A stretch of DNA of 39,904 bases, taken from a virus. The position numbers were made by a program, and so were the translations under genes. The stretch covers positions 1 through 39,904 of IMG/VR virus record IMGVR_UViG_3300037041_001843; one strand, given 5' to 3'. Shown here piece after piece: positions 1 to 5,142 of this stretch (position 1 is the stretch's first letter; each line of letters begins with the position of its first letter). A model generated the notes under the pieces. It was not told the DNA's origin. It did no database searches and saw only the letters and a list, made by a program, of their open reading frames with translations.

Positions 1-127
1 TGTCACGCCAGAGTTCCAAACCCTGACGAGAATCGGCTGCTGCTGGCCGTCCTTCTTCATGCTCGTTTCAAGCTCTGCAAGCTTGTCAGAGTTCATCTCG
101 TTCGGGTTGAAGGTGTTTTCCCTCAAC
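1..127. repeat. left copy of 127-bp terminal direct repeat
   Basis: These bases are identical to 39778-39904. The copy lies inside the 5' part of the ParB-like gene and the reading frame continues cleanly across the junction, so the contig can be closed to a circle of 39,777 bp. A length of exactly 127 fits an assembly k-mer overlap; a real short terminal repeat of the virion DNA is the alternative. Confidence 0.95.
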
Positions 128-159
128 GTCTTGATTCCTACTTCCTTGATGTCTTCCAA
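1..159 (-). CDS. ParB-like protein, 5' end (rest at 38701-39904)
   Basis: This is the start of the gene whose body lies at the other end of the contig; joined across the circle it encodes about 411 residues. The minus strand reads TTG GAA GAC ATC at 159, preceded by GGAGG at 173-169 with 9 bases of spacing, so TTG 159 is the preferred start; TTG 165 is in frame but too close to the ribosome-binding site. The added N-terminal residues (MEDIKEVGIKTLREN) match the beginning of a ParB/Spo0J N-terminal domain, which usually opens with a short strand followed by 'NPNEM'-like residues. It is the last gene before the contig end in the leftward operon. Confidence 0.85.
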   Translation of the reverse strand, partial: MEDIKEVGIKTLRENTFNPNEMNSDKLAELETSMKKDGQQQPILVRVWNSGVT

Positions 160-174
160 ATCCAATCTCCTCCT

Positions 175-357
175 TTATTTGTAGTCCGGGATGCCCATCC
201 TCTGCGTGAGGTTGAACTGGTGAATCAAACAATTCGCCATCTCTATCCCGTAATCTTTTCTGATGGTTTCCAGGGCGGGCTTGATGACAATGCTCATCGC
301 GGGTTCTCCCATCCGAATTGCCGACCTGATATTCCTCTCTGCACTTGCGTAGTCCAT
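175..357 (-). CDS. small protein of unknown function (60 aa)
   Basis: I do not recognise this family. The protein is 60 residues, probably all helical, with no cysteine pairs or membrane segment; it starts MDYASAERN and ends MGIPDYK. The ATG at 357 overlaps the TGA of the upstream gene (TGATG), so translation is probably coupled. An upstream in-frame start would bury the N-terminus in the neighbouring gene and give a basic, unlikely extension. It lies between the ASCH/zinc protein and the ParB-like gene, a position typical of early or accessory virus genes. Confidence 0.7.
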   Translation of the reverse strand: MDYASAERNIRSAIRMGEPAMSIVIKPALETIRKDYGIEMANCLIHQFNLTQRMGIPDYK

Positions 358-791
358 CACGCGCACCTCGAGCAAAGGTCGTCTTGGACCCACGTGCACC
401 CGCCTTCGCAAGCTCTTTGTTGAGTGCAGCCGCACTTCTTGCACATGCGCTCTTCAAACCGCACGACGATTGGCGTGAGGTTGATGAACACCGTGCTGTC
501 GGCTTTCAGGTCCTTGTTGAGCCTTCCAAGCTCGAGCAACAACTCAGCGACAACCGCCTTCGGGCTGTCTGCTCGGAAGCCGTCACGCACCGCGTCAAAA
601 GGCGTGAGCTCGTAGACCTTCTTCTCGATGTCGCCGTGCTTCCACACCCAACCCACTTTTTCGGGCTTGTATCTGGACCCGCTCATGGCCGCGTGCTTGC
701 CTTCCTTCAAGCGGTGAGTCCTAATCGTCGACCCTTTGCCGAACTCGTCCCGGAAGTGGTTTTCCCAATTACTCTTGGCATACCGAATCAT
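357..791 (-). CDS. ASCH-like domain protein with C-terminal zinc ribbon
   Basis: The first ~105 of 144 residues resemble an ASCH/PUA-like nucleic-acid-binding fold: a 'FGKGSTIRTHRLKEG' segment (cf. K-x-x-TIR in ASCH proteins) and a later 'ELTPFDAVRDGF' segment (cf. the domain's DGF turn). The C-terminus has a separate cysteine cluster, CKKCG ... CEGGC ... CSRC, likely binding zinc; such tails recur on phage proteins. ATG 791 is chosen over TTG 797 because it is an ATG with GGTGG upstream. ASCH domains are thought to bind RNA or modified nucleotides; the exact role here is unknown. Confidence 0.65.
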   Translation of the reverse strand: MIRYAKSNWENHFRDEFGKGSTIRTHRLKEGKHAAMSGSRYKPEKVGWVWKHGDIEKKVYELTPFDAVRDGFRADSPKAVVAELLLELGRLNKDLKADSTVFINLTPIVVRFEERMCKKCGCTQQRACEGGCTWVQDDLCSRCA

Positions 792-864
792 TCTCAACCA
801 CCGCCAGGCGAGCCTTGCGTGCCGCCCTGCTGTTCCTCTTGCTCAAGAATCCTCTGCTGCTCAT
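769..864 (-). CDS. very small basic protein (31 aa)
   Basis: A short frame reads MSSRGFLSKRNSRAARKARL then a tail ending VCQE. It starts at ATG 864 behind a strong ribosome-binding site (GGAGG, 8 bases before the ATG) and overlaps the next gene by 23 bases. The N-terminal two thirds is strongly basic, suggesting nucleic-acid binding, but I recognise no family. The good ribosome-binding site is the main reason for calling it; it could instead be a leader peptide coupled to the downstream gene. Confidence 0.5.
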   Translation of the reverse strand: MSSRGFLSKRNSRAARKARLAVVENDSVCQE

Positions 865-893
865 GTCGATTGCCTCCGTTTTTCAAGGGGAAA

Positions 894-911
894 GTCGGGC
901 AAAAGCCCGGC
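894..911 (-). terminator. GC-rich hairpin between genes
   Basis: A 7-bp stem (one G-T) with an AAAA/TTTT loop lies between the stop of the 925-1515 gene and the ribosome-binding site of the 31-aa gene. On the minus strand it is followed only by TTTCCCC, a weak T tract. It may be an attenuator or an mRNA-stabilising hairpin rather than a true terminator. Confidence 0.3.
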
Positions 912-924
912 CTATCAAGCCCTT

Positions 925-1515
925 TTACTGTGTTGCCACGGGTCTGCGGGCGGCCACGCGCTCGGCCATGTCATCGAGCCTGTTCGCGATGAGCTCGATA
1001 TCGAACTCTTCGTCCGGGCCGACTGCCTTGAGCTTGCCTTCCGTGATTTGCAGGCCGTACTCTTTTTGCATCTCGCTGCTTGCGAGCAGGGCGATGGCTG
1101 CGTTGACAGCCCACTGTCCACCAATGCGGCGCTGCTTCTTGAAGTCCTTCTCTTCCTTCTCGTCACGGTCGTCCAGGTTGGCGTGAGCCTTGGGCGCAGC
1201 TTGAACCGAAGTTGCGGTCGTTGACGAGGCAGTCCCGACCACGCTAATCTTTCGGGTGGTGTCGTAGTCGTAGTTCGTGTAGTTGCCCTTGATGCTCTTC
1301 ACCGCAGGAACGGAAATCAGCGTCCCTTTGGCGGGCAACTCTATTTGTGCGACTTCGCCTTCTTTGTTCGCCCAGTTCGCGACGTAAACCTTCTTGCCTT
1401 TGTCGTCTGTTATGACGAGGTTGTCCGGCTTGCTTTCGCCTTCGTCCCTTGCTTTCGAGTTGTCGTAGTACGCTGTGAGCGTGCCGACGACCTCAACTTT
1501 TTCACCCTTGGTCAT
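925..1515 (-). CDS. possible OB-fold-like protein with coiled C-terminus
   Basis: The product is 196 residues. Residues 1-90 alternate strand-like stretches (GEKVEVVGTLTAYYDN, KKVYVANWANKEG, GTLISVPAVKSIKG) as in OB-fold nucleic-acid-binding domains. A Ser/Thr/Ala linker follows at about 93-112, then a charged helical segment, then a C-terminal helical domain. It resembles single-strand DNA-binding proteins in layout only; I see no diagnostic motif, so the function is an inference. ATG 1515 overlaps the preceding gene by 14 bases. The neighbours are small early-type genes. Confidence 0.6.
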   Translation of the reverse strand: MTKGEKVEVVGTLTAYYDNSKARDEGESKPDNLVITDDKGKKVYVANWANKEGEVAQIELPAKGTLISVPAVKSIKGNYTNYDYDTTRKISVVGTASSTTATSVQAAPKAHANLDDRDEKEEKDFKKQRRIGGQWAVNAAIALLASSEMQKEYGLQITEGKLKAVGPDEEFDIELIANRLDDMAERVAARRPVATQ

Positions 1516-1729
1516 GCTTCTCTCCCCCTTCGAGCATCTTGGTCTGCGCGTGAGCGCGGACGTCGATTGCCATGTCTATCTTTTTTTTGAACTCTTCCGG
1601 CTGTGAAAAGTTGCCGTAAACCTTAATGTTGCCTCCTTTGCCTGCCGTGCCGATGTCGATGGAGTCCGGGTTGTTAGCCCGGAACGCCATCTCCAACAAC
1701 TCGATGAGCGAGCCCGTCATGGCACTCAC
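1502..1729 (-). CDS. small hypothetical protein (72-75 aa)
   Basis: Family not recognised. It begins MTGSLIELLEMAF after ATG 1720; GTG 1729, which forms a GTGA overlap with the upstream stop, would add three residues and matches the GTGA/ATGA coupling used throughout this genome. The sequence looks like helix, then a glycine-rich 'GTAGKGGNIKVYGNF' hairpin, then helix. No cysteine or membrane motif is visible. Confidence 0.65.
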   Translation of the reverse strand: MSAMTGSLIELLEMAFRANNPDSIDIGTAGKGGNIKVYGNFSQPEEFKKKIDMAIDVRAHAQTKMLEGGEKHDQG

Positions 1730-1905
1730 TTCGGAGCCTGCGCCTTGGCCAGCTTCGCCTTCAGCTCGTCAACTGCTGCCTCGATGAGCAGGCGCGGGTT
1801 CACCTTGTTCTTCTTGATGAACTCCTTGTACGGCTTGCCGACCTTCGTGTAGAGGGTTGCAGTCTCTTCTGCGTCCTTCTTGTCCTGTACGTCCTTCAAT
1901 TCCAT
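1726..1905 (-). CDS. small charged helical protein (59 aa)
   Basis: Family not recognised. The protein is very rich in Lys, Glu and Asp and probably a helix-turn-helix or coiled segment: 'KPYKEFIKKNKVNPRLLIEAAVDELKAKL' is split here as KPYKEFIKKNK and NPRLLIEAAVDELKAKL. The second part resembles the second helix of ribbon-helix-helix-type small regulators. ATG 1905 is chosen because GGAGG lies 8 bases upstream; ATG 1911 is in frame but only 2 bases from it. Confidence 0.65.
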   Translation of the reverse strand: MELKDVQDKKDAEETATLYTKVGKPYKEFIKKNKVNPRLLIEAAVDELKAKLAKAQAPK

Positions 1906-1917
1906 GTCCATCTCCTC

Positions 1918-2418
1918 CTATTGTATTTCCTGCATTTCTTCCAATTCTTCGTCCGAAAAGAGCTTCTGCAGGTCGGAAAACTCTTTCGAGACTGCCTCGT
2001 AAACCTCTCGTGCTGCTATCGAGTCGTCGTCGTAATCGAAGTTCGCGCAGAAGTCCTTGAACGAGCCCGGGTCGTACTTCTGCATGGACGCGAGGACGCA
2101 GTACGCGGTCACTTCTTCGAACGCCTTGTTGCGCTCGAGCTGATAACCGATGCACTTTGCCTCTTTGTGGTCGTTCACCTTGCGGCCTCCTGCAACGTCC
2201 CAGCAGATGAAACGCCCGGAGTGCGCTATCGACTGCCCGAAGTTGCACTTGAAAACCCGGCTGCCGCGCGTGAGGGAAACCTCGTAAATGTCACGGGGCA
2301 CTTTATCGTCCTTGAAGTGCTTGTCGTGCTTCAAGAAAACGGCATTGAATGTCGTGCCGGTCTTCTTCAAGAACGCCTCGGCTTTCGCGTCGTATTCGCT
2401 TGGCTCTTTGCTCGTCAT
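1918..2418 (-). CDS. conserved phage-type hypothetical protein (166 aa)
   Basis: Two parts look like a widespread phage hypothetical family that I recognise by pattern but whose function I do not know. One is a strand-rich N-terminus (DIYEVSLTRGSRVFKCNFGQ). The other is a helical C-terminus built around 'SMQKYDPGSFKDFC ... FDYDDDS' and ending 'FSDEELEEMQEIQ'. ATG 2418 gives MTSKEPSEYDAKAEAF; the longer frame upstream encodes Arg/His-rich sequence typical of a shadow frame. The gene starts six bases downstream of the preceding stop. Confidence 0.7.
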   Translation of the reverse strand: MTSKEPSEYDAKAEAFLKKTGTTFNAVFLKHDKHFKDDKVPRDIYEVSLTRGSRVFKCNFGQSIAHSGRFICWDVAGGRKVNDHKEAKCIGYQLERNKAFEEVTAYCVLASMQKYDPGSFKDFCANFDYDDDSIAAREVYEAVSKEFSDLQKLFSDEELEEMQEIQ

Positions 2419-2423
2419 GGTTT

Positions 2424-2744
2424 TCAGTCCTCCACCATCGGCGTGATGCGCTCGATTTCTTCCTCGTCCAACTCGGCGACTTCCAGCTTGATGCAGGTCG
2501 TGCCTTGAATGGCGATTAGAGCACCAGAGCACATCTCGCCTTGAACGTAGGCCTTGAAGCCTTCGCTTGCAAGCCACGGCACGATGAGCTTGAATATGTC
2601 TTTCGTGCTTTGGGCTTCGCCGCACTTGCGGATTACCTCGTAGAGCTTGTCCTCCGCTTCTATCTGTGACTTGGTTTTGCCCTCATCGCAATAGCGGCAG
2701 AGGCCAGCAGCGTTGCATGTTTTGTGTTCGCAGTCTTTACTCAT
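2424..2744 (-). CDS. small cysteine-containing protein (106 aa)
   Basis: The N-terminus (MSKDCEHKTCNAAGLCRYC) holds four cysteines and a histidine that probably bind zinc. A helical region and an acidic C-terminus (ELDEEEIERITPMVED) follow. ATG 2744 overlaps the upstream stop by 8 bases; the longer frame upstream would add Trp/Thr-rich residues read from the neighbour's acidic tail and is rejected. The family is unknown. It belongs to a run of consecutive zinc-binding mini-proteins in this operon. Confidence 0.65.
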   Translation of the reverse strand: MSKDCEHKTCNAAGLCRYCDEGKTKSQIEAEDKLYEVIRKCGEAQSTKDIFKLIVPWLASEGFKAYVQGEMCSGALIAIQGTTCIKLEVAELDEEEIERITPMVED

Positions 2745-2976
2745 CGTCATCGTCCTCCATGTCGTCCACCCACTCGTCATCATCCTGTGGGCAAGTGCAC
2801 TCGTCCTTGTGCTTGTGGCAGTCGTCGCACTTGCGCTCTTCTGCGAACAACTCCATCTTGGCGTCGTAGCGAGCCATTTCGAGCTTCACCTTGTCCGCCC
2901 GGTCCTTCTTGGCGATAGCGTCAACGTCAAGACCCTCGTTGTGTATGTTGATTGCTATTTCCTTCATCTTGCCCAT
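2737..2976 (-). CDS. small acidic zinc-binding protein (79 aa)
   Basis: The product starts MGKMKEIAINIHNEG and ends in a long Asp/Glu run. Between these a cluster CDDCHKHKDECTC could bind zinc. The strongly acidic tail may mimic nucleic acid, as in some viral anti-restriction proteins; that is speculation. ATG 2976 lies six bases past the previous stop. Family not recognised. Confidence 0.6.
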   Translation of the reverse strand: MGKMKEIAINIHNEGLDVDAIAKKDRADKVKLEMARYDAKMELFAEERKCDDCHKHKDECTCPQDDDEWVDDMEDDDDE

Positions 2977-2981
2977 TGGAA

Positions 2982-3134
2982 TCACATTCGCTTGGCTTGA
3001 CCCTTGCCCTGCACCTTGTAGCAGTCCGGGCACATGTACCCGCGCAAGCCGCTCTTGGTCTTGCCGTAGTACTTGGCGGTTTTAGTGCAGAAGTTGCACA
3101 CCTCGCCTGTAGTAGTCACAAAGTCGTCGCTCAT
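2982..3134 (-). CDS. zinc-ribbon mini-protein (50 aa)
   Basis: This 50-residue protein is one zinc ribbon: CNFC near residue 14 and CPDC near residue 36, with a basic tail (KVQGKGQAKRM). ATG 3134 forms an ATGA overlap with the stop of the upstream gene, which fixes the start. Such ribbons usually bind nucleic acid or act as protein adaptors; nothing more specific can be said. Confidence 0.7.
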   Translation of the reverse strand: MSDDFVTTTGEVCNFCTKTAKYYGKTKSGLRGYMCPDCYKVQGKGQAKRM

Positions 3135-3571
3135 GCCTTCTTCACCTCGTTGCCTGCAACGTCCCACTCGCGGTTGCAGTCCGCGCAATCGTACTTCTTC
3201 GCCCTGAGGTCGAAGCCTATTTCATGTGACTTGCAGAAAGGGCAGGTTGGGAAAGAGACCTTCGCACCCGTCAAGTTGATGACTTCCTTGGCGAAAGCAT
3301 CGCCCAGCGGGTCCTTGCTCTCCATCGCCGCAGAGAGCTCTGCGCAAGCTTTAGGCTGTTGAGGGAGTTGAACTTCGAAGACCATCCAAGTGTATTGCCC
3401 TTCGGCAAACTCCATCTGGGTCATTTCAATCCCGGCGGCAGTGCTTGCAGCTTCGGCATCCCCGAAGGTCGCGATGTCCTCGCCATCGTTACGGCGCATG
3501 GGGTAGGTTTCGGCGTTGCCGGGCTTTCCCAAGTCGTGCTCGGTGATTAAGACTATAAAGAAGGATTTCAT
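3131..3571 (-). CDS. hypothetical protein with C-terminal zinc ribbon (146 aa)
   Basis: Residues 1-70 form a strand-rich domain (MKSFFIVLITEHD, YTWMVFEVQLP). The last 40 residues are a classical zinc ribbon, CPFCKSHEIGFD ... YDCADCNREWD. ATG 3571 overlaps the upstream TGA (ATGA). The N-terminal domain is not recognised; the ribbon suggests nucleic-acid contact. Confidence 0.7.
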   Translation of the reverse strand: MKSFFIVLITEHDLGKPGNAETYPMRRNDGEDIATFGDAEAASTAAGIEMTQMEFAEGQYTWMVFEVQLPQQPKACAELSAAMESKDPLGDAFAKEVINLTGAKVSFPTCPFCKSHEIGFDLRAKKYDCADCNREWDVAGNEVKKA

Positions 3572-3735
3572 CGGAAGCGCACCTCAACGGGCTCGGAGTC
3601 GCGCGTGCCAACTATACCGAGTAATTCTGTAGCCCCGCTTTGCTCAAGGGCTGATACGAGTTGCCCTAAAGAGACTTGCTCAGGCAGCCCGAGCTTGATG
3701 CGTTTTTCGACGTACTTGTTTTCGTTCTCGTTCAC
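3568..3735 (-). CDS. first gene of leftward operon, small protein (55 aa)
   Basis: GTG 3735 is the preferred start because GGAGG at 3748-3744 lies 8 bases before it. An in-frame GTG at 3750 would place the ribosome-binding site inside the gene. The product (MNENENKYVEKRIKLGLPEQV...) is short, with a strand-helix-strand look and no recognised family. As the promoter-proximal gene it should be among the first leftward products. Confidence 0.65.
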   Translation of the reverse strand: MNENENKYVEKRIKLGLPEQVSLGQLVSALEQSGATELLGIVGTRDSEPVEVRFR

Positions 3736-3739
3736 GAGA

Positions 3740-3879
3740 AACACCTCCACCCGTTTTGAGCCTTGGTGTGCGGCTTTAATGTAATACTTTATGTTCCTGT
3801 AGCCTTATATAGCTGGCCATAAGCCCTCGGACGGGGCTATAGGATACTATTAAAAAGACCGTTTTTCAAGAGGTTATCT
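3740..3879. promoter_or_regulatory. divergent promoter region
   Basis: This gap holds no gene. TTATATA at 3805-3811 reads as an archaeal-type TATA box on both strands (CTATATAAGG on the minus strand). It would start leftward RNA near 3780, about 45 bases before GTG 3735, and rightward RNA near 3835. A second box, CTATTAAAAA at 3847-3856, would start rightward RNA close to 3880. A possible hairpin AGCCC/GGGCT lies at about 3823-3838. Which rightward box is used decides whether the leader needed for tRNA splicing is transcribed. Confidence 0.6.
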
Positions 3880-3981
3880 GGGCGTTGGTTGCAGGTTCGA
3901 GTCCTGCAAGCTGTGGGCGGCGCGAGTTCCGGAATTTGCGTCGTGACGGCTTTAGCTCAAGGGTAGAGCAGCGCCATAATG
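3880..3981 (+). tRNA. circularly permuted tRNA gene (3' half before 5' half)
   Basis: The 3' half comes first: G38 at 3880, anticodon-stem strand 3881-3885, variable loop 3886-3890, T stem GCAGG/CCTGC with loop TTCGAGT (3891-3907), acceptor strand 3908-3914, discriminator G 3915. A 30-nt spacer folds into a hairpin. The 5' half follows: acceptor ACGGCTT 3946-3952, T8 A9, D stem GCTC/GAGC (3955-3969), A26, anticodon stem 3971-3975, loop to 3981. The acceptor pairs over 7 bp and the anticodon stem over 5 (one G-U each). The joint forms a 3-4-3 bulge-helix-bulge: ATAA 3976-3979 with TTAT 3874-3877, bulges 3878-3880 and 3980-3982. Canonical cuts give a 72-nt tRNA. Core pairs T8-A14, A15-T48, G18G19 and TTC are all present. 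The anticodon reads AAU (A34), odd for an archaeon; decoding identity is uncertain. Confidence 0.72.
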
Positions 3982-3998
3982 CCCGTGGGGTTTATCGG

Positions 3999-4056
3999 TC
4001 AACGCAAGTTGATGGCGGGGTCAGGCTGGGAAAACCGCCCCAATACATGCCCAGCC
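3999..4056 (+). ncRNA. GNRA hairpin plus possible H-type pseudoknot in operon leader
   Basis: Downstream of the permuted tRNA a hairpin TCAAC-GCAA-GTTGA spans 3999-4012. A potential H-type pseudoknot follows: stem 1 GGCGG 4014-4018 with CCGCC 4035-4039, stem 2 GGCTGGG 4024-4030 with CCCAGCC 4050-4056, loops of 5, 4 (AAAA) and 10 nt. It ends 6 bases before the GGTGAT ribosome-binding site of the first rightward gene, a place suited to translational control. The hairpin competes with an outer helix (CGGTC 3996-4000 with GACCG 3857-3861) of the tRNA element. Confidence 0.45.
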
Positions 4057-4073
4057 AATTACGGTGATGCAGA

Positions 4074-4211
4074 ATGGCAGCAACAACTTCAATAGCAGTT
4101 CAAGAGAGCACCAAAGAAGCTCTGGACAAGTACAGGGAACACGAGCGCGAGACTTACGACGATATTGTCGTCAAGCTCATCAAGCTCGCCAAGAAGGGGA
4201 GACAACCATGA
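4074..4211 (+). CDS. first gene of rightward operon, small helical protein (45 aa)
   Basis: The frame reads MAATTSIAVQESTKEALDKY and continues with an acidic-basic helix ending KLAKKGRQP. ATG 4074 has GGTGATG at 4063-4069 with 4-5 bases of spacing, and the TGA overlaps the next ATG (ATGA at 4208). The pattern of one short strand (TTSIAVQ) followed by two helices resembles the small ribbon-helix-helix-like proteins common as antitoxins and transcription regulators in archaea. A regulatory role is inferred. It overlaps a different, longer frame starting at 4064 that I reject because it lacks a ribosome-binding site and reads as low-complexity sequence. Confidence 0.7.
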   Translation: MAATTSIAVQESTKEALDKYREHERETYDDIVVKLIKLAKKGRQP

Positions 4212-4549
4212 AACTGAATGTGCAGGAAAAAGTCGAGTCGAGCGAGCCTAAGACCATGCTTTACATGGACGGTCCTTATGCCGGGTTCAAGATACCCAAA
4301 GCCCAACTCAAGGCCCTCAAGACCGAGTTGGAAGCTCTGCGGGACAAGCTCGTGATTGTGGACAAGAAGATGTTCGCAGTCATCGCCAAAGGGCTCTATT
4401 TCAAGGCGCCGAAGTTGAAGTCCAAGGACCCGTTCGAGATTGACTGCGCTTGCCTGGACGAGACATTCAAGGCCGTCCGCGACGAGTTGTTCTTGCAGAT
4501 GAAGTTCGACCCCAAGCCCAAGCAGAAGAAGCTGACTGACAAGAAGTGA
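4208..4549 (+). CDS. hypothetical protein (113 aa)
   Basis: The product starts MKLNVQEKVESSEPK and is Lys-rich, with a mid-section 'DGPYAGFKIPKAQLKALKTELEALRDKL' (given here as DGPYAGFKIPK and LKALKTELEALRDKL) that should form a long helix. No family is recognised. The start at 4208 is fixed by the ATGA overlap with the upstream gene and a weak GGGGAG site. The stop overlaps the GTG of the next gene (GTGA). Basic composition suggests nucleic-acid or ribosome contact. Confidence 0.7.
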   Translation: MKLNVQEKVESSEPKTMLYMDGPYAGFKIPKAQLKALKTELEALRDKLVIVDKKMFAVIAKGLYFKAPKLKSKDPFEIDCACLDETFKAVRDELFLQMKFDPKPKQKKLTDKK

Positions 4550-5142
4550 TTGCCATGTCTGAACGGACTGCGAAGATTACCATTGAGTACGTCATCGTTG
4601 ACAAGCGCACTATCGAGGCTTCTGGCAAGGGCTTGGCGAGGATTGAGAAGGCACTCAAGCCGTATTTGATGCTTGAAGCGTTCAAGCCCGTAGTTGTTTC
4701 CATCAAGCCCGCGTATGTTGTTCGCAAGAAGCGCGGAAAGCCCGGACCCAAGCCGAAGCTGCTGAAAGAAAACAAGCTCGGCGGGAAACTTGCGATGACT
4801 AAACGCAAGTACAAGCACTCTGACAAGTGGATTGCAAAGCACAAGAAGGCCGGAGCTACCGGCGTGGCGTTGGACGCGGGTTCGATTCCCGCCCTCGCAA
4901 GGGGTAGCTCAGTGGCCGAGCAGCGCAACCCGGTGGGTGCAGCAAAGACCCATGTAGCTCGAGCGCCGGTTGGGGAGCGTAATACTCCCCGCCCTTCGGG
5001 GCCGAAGCCAAAGATGAAGCCGAACCCCAAAGCATTCCCAGACGCGGTTTATCACGACCACACACTCGAACGGGATTTGAAGCAGGCCGTCAAGTTGAAA
5101 GAGGACGGCGAGTTCGAAACAGACGAAGAGGATGCCAAGTGA
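4546..5142 (+). CDS. basic protein whose frame runs through a tRNA-like element
   Basis: The open frame is 198 codons from GTG 4546 (GTGA overlap) or 195 from ATG 4555. Residues 1-~55 look strand-rich (KITIEYVIVDKRT); residues ~60-100 are very basic (KKRGKPGPKPKLLKENK). About residues 103-145 are translated from the tRNA-like RNA at 4853-4960 and have the arbitrary look of translated tRNA (SIPALARGSSVAEQ). An acidic helix follows. One 198-residue protein, or two genes with the second starting at ATG 5014 (42 aa), are both possible. The frame staying open through the RNA is itself notable. Confidence 0.5.
   Translation: MIAMSERTAKITIEYVIVDKRTIEASGKGLARIEKALKPYLMLEAFKPVVVSIKPAYVVRKKRGKPGPKPKLLKENKLGGKLAMTKRKYKHSDKWIAKHKKAGATGVALDAGSIPALARGSSVAEQRNPVGAAKTHVARAPVGERNTPRPSGPKPKMKPNPKAFPDAVYHDHTLERDLKQAVKLKEDGEFETDEEDAK
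4853..4960 (+). ncRNA. permuted tRNA-like RNA with tetraloop-capped acceptor
   Basis: The layout repeats that at 3880: GGCGT 4866-4870, variable TGGAC, T stem-loop GCGGG/CCCGC with TTCGATT (4876-4892), then CCTC 4893-4896, GCAA, GGGG 4901-4904, T8 A9, D stem GCTC/GAGC (4907-4921), A26, GCGC 4923-4926. The acceptor is just 4 bp closed by a GNRA tetraloop. Tertiary signatures T8-A14, G15-C48, G18G19, T54-A58 and G53-C61 all hold. Flanks pair as CCGG 4859-4862 with 4930-4933 and GAGCTA 4853-4858 with TAGCTC 4955-4960, around an inserted hairpin TGGGT/ACCCA (4934-4952). There is no free 3' end, no U33 and no anticodon loop, so it should not be aminoacylated. It looks like a tRNA-core mimic. Confidence 0.6.
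4972..5002 (+). ncRNA. tandem GC-rich hairpins after tRNA-like element
   Basis: GGGGAG 4972-4977 pairs with CTCCCC 4985-4990 around a 7-nt loop. Immediately after, GCCC-TTCG-GGGC (4991-5002) forms a UUCG-capped hairpin. They lie 3' of the tRNA-like RNA inside the same open frame and end 11 bases before ATG 5014. They may protect or bound the RNA element; no T tract follows, so termination is unlikely. Confidence 0.4.

Noticed and set aside
345-992. Long plus-strand frames opposite the leftward operon
   Set aside because: They are Arg/Pro/Ser/Leu-rich shadows of well-supported overlapping minus-strand genes.
3946-4056. Ordinary intron-containing tRNA starting at 3946
   Set aside because: No T arm (GGTTCRA type) or matching acceptor strand lies downstream, whereas the upstream half matches on every stem.
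3880-4056. Permuted two-piece tmRNA
   Set aside because: A pseudoknot is present, but the element has a full canonical D arm and anticodon stem and no tag-peptide frame.
4064-4207. N-terminal extension of the 4208 gene to 4064
   Set aside because: The extension overlaps a better 45-aa gene with a GGTGAT site; the ATGA overlap marks 4208 as the start.
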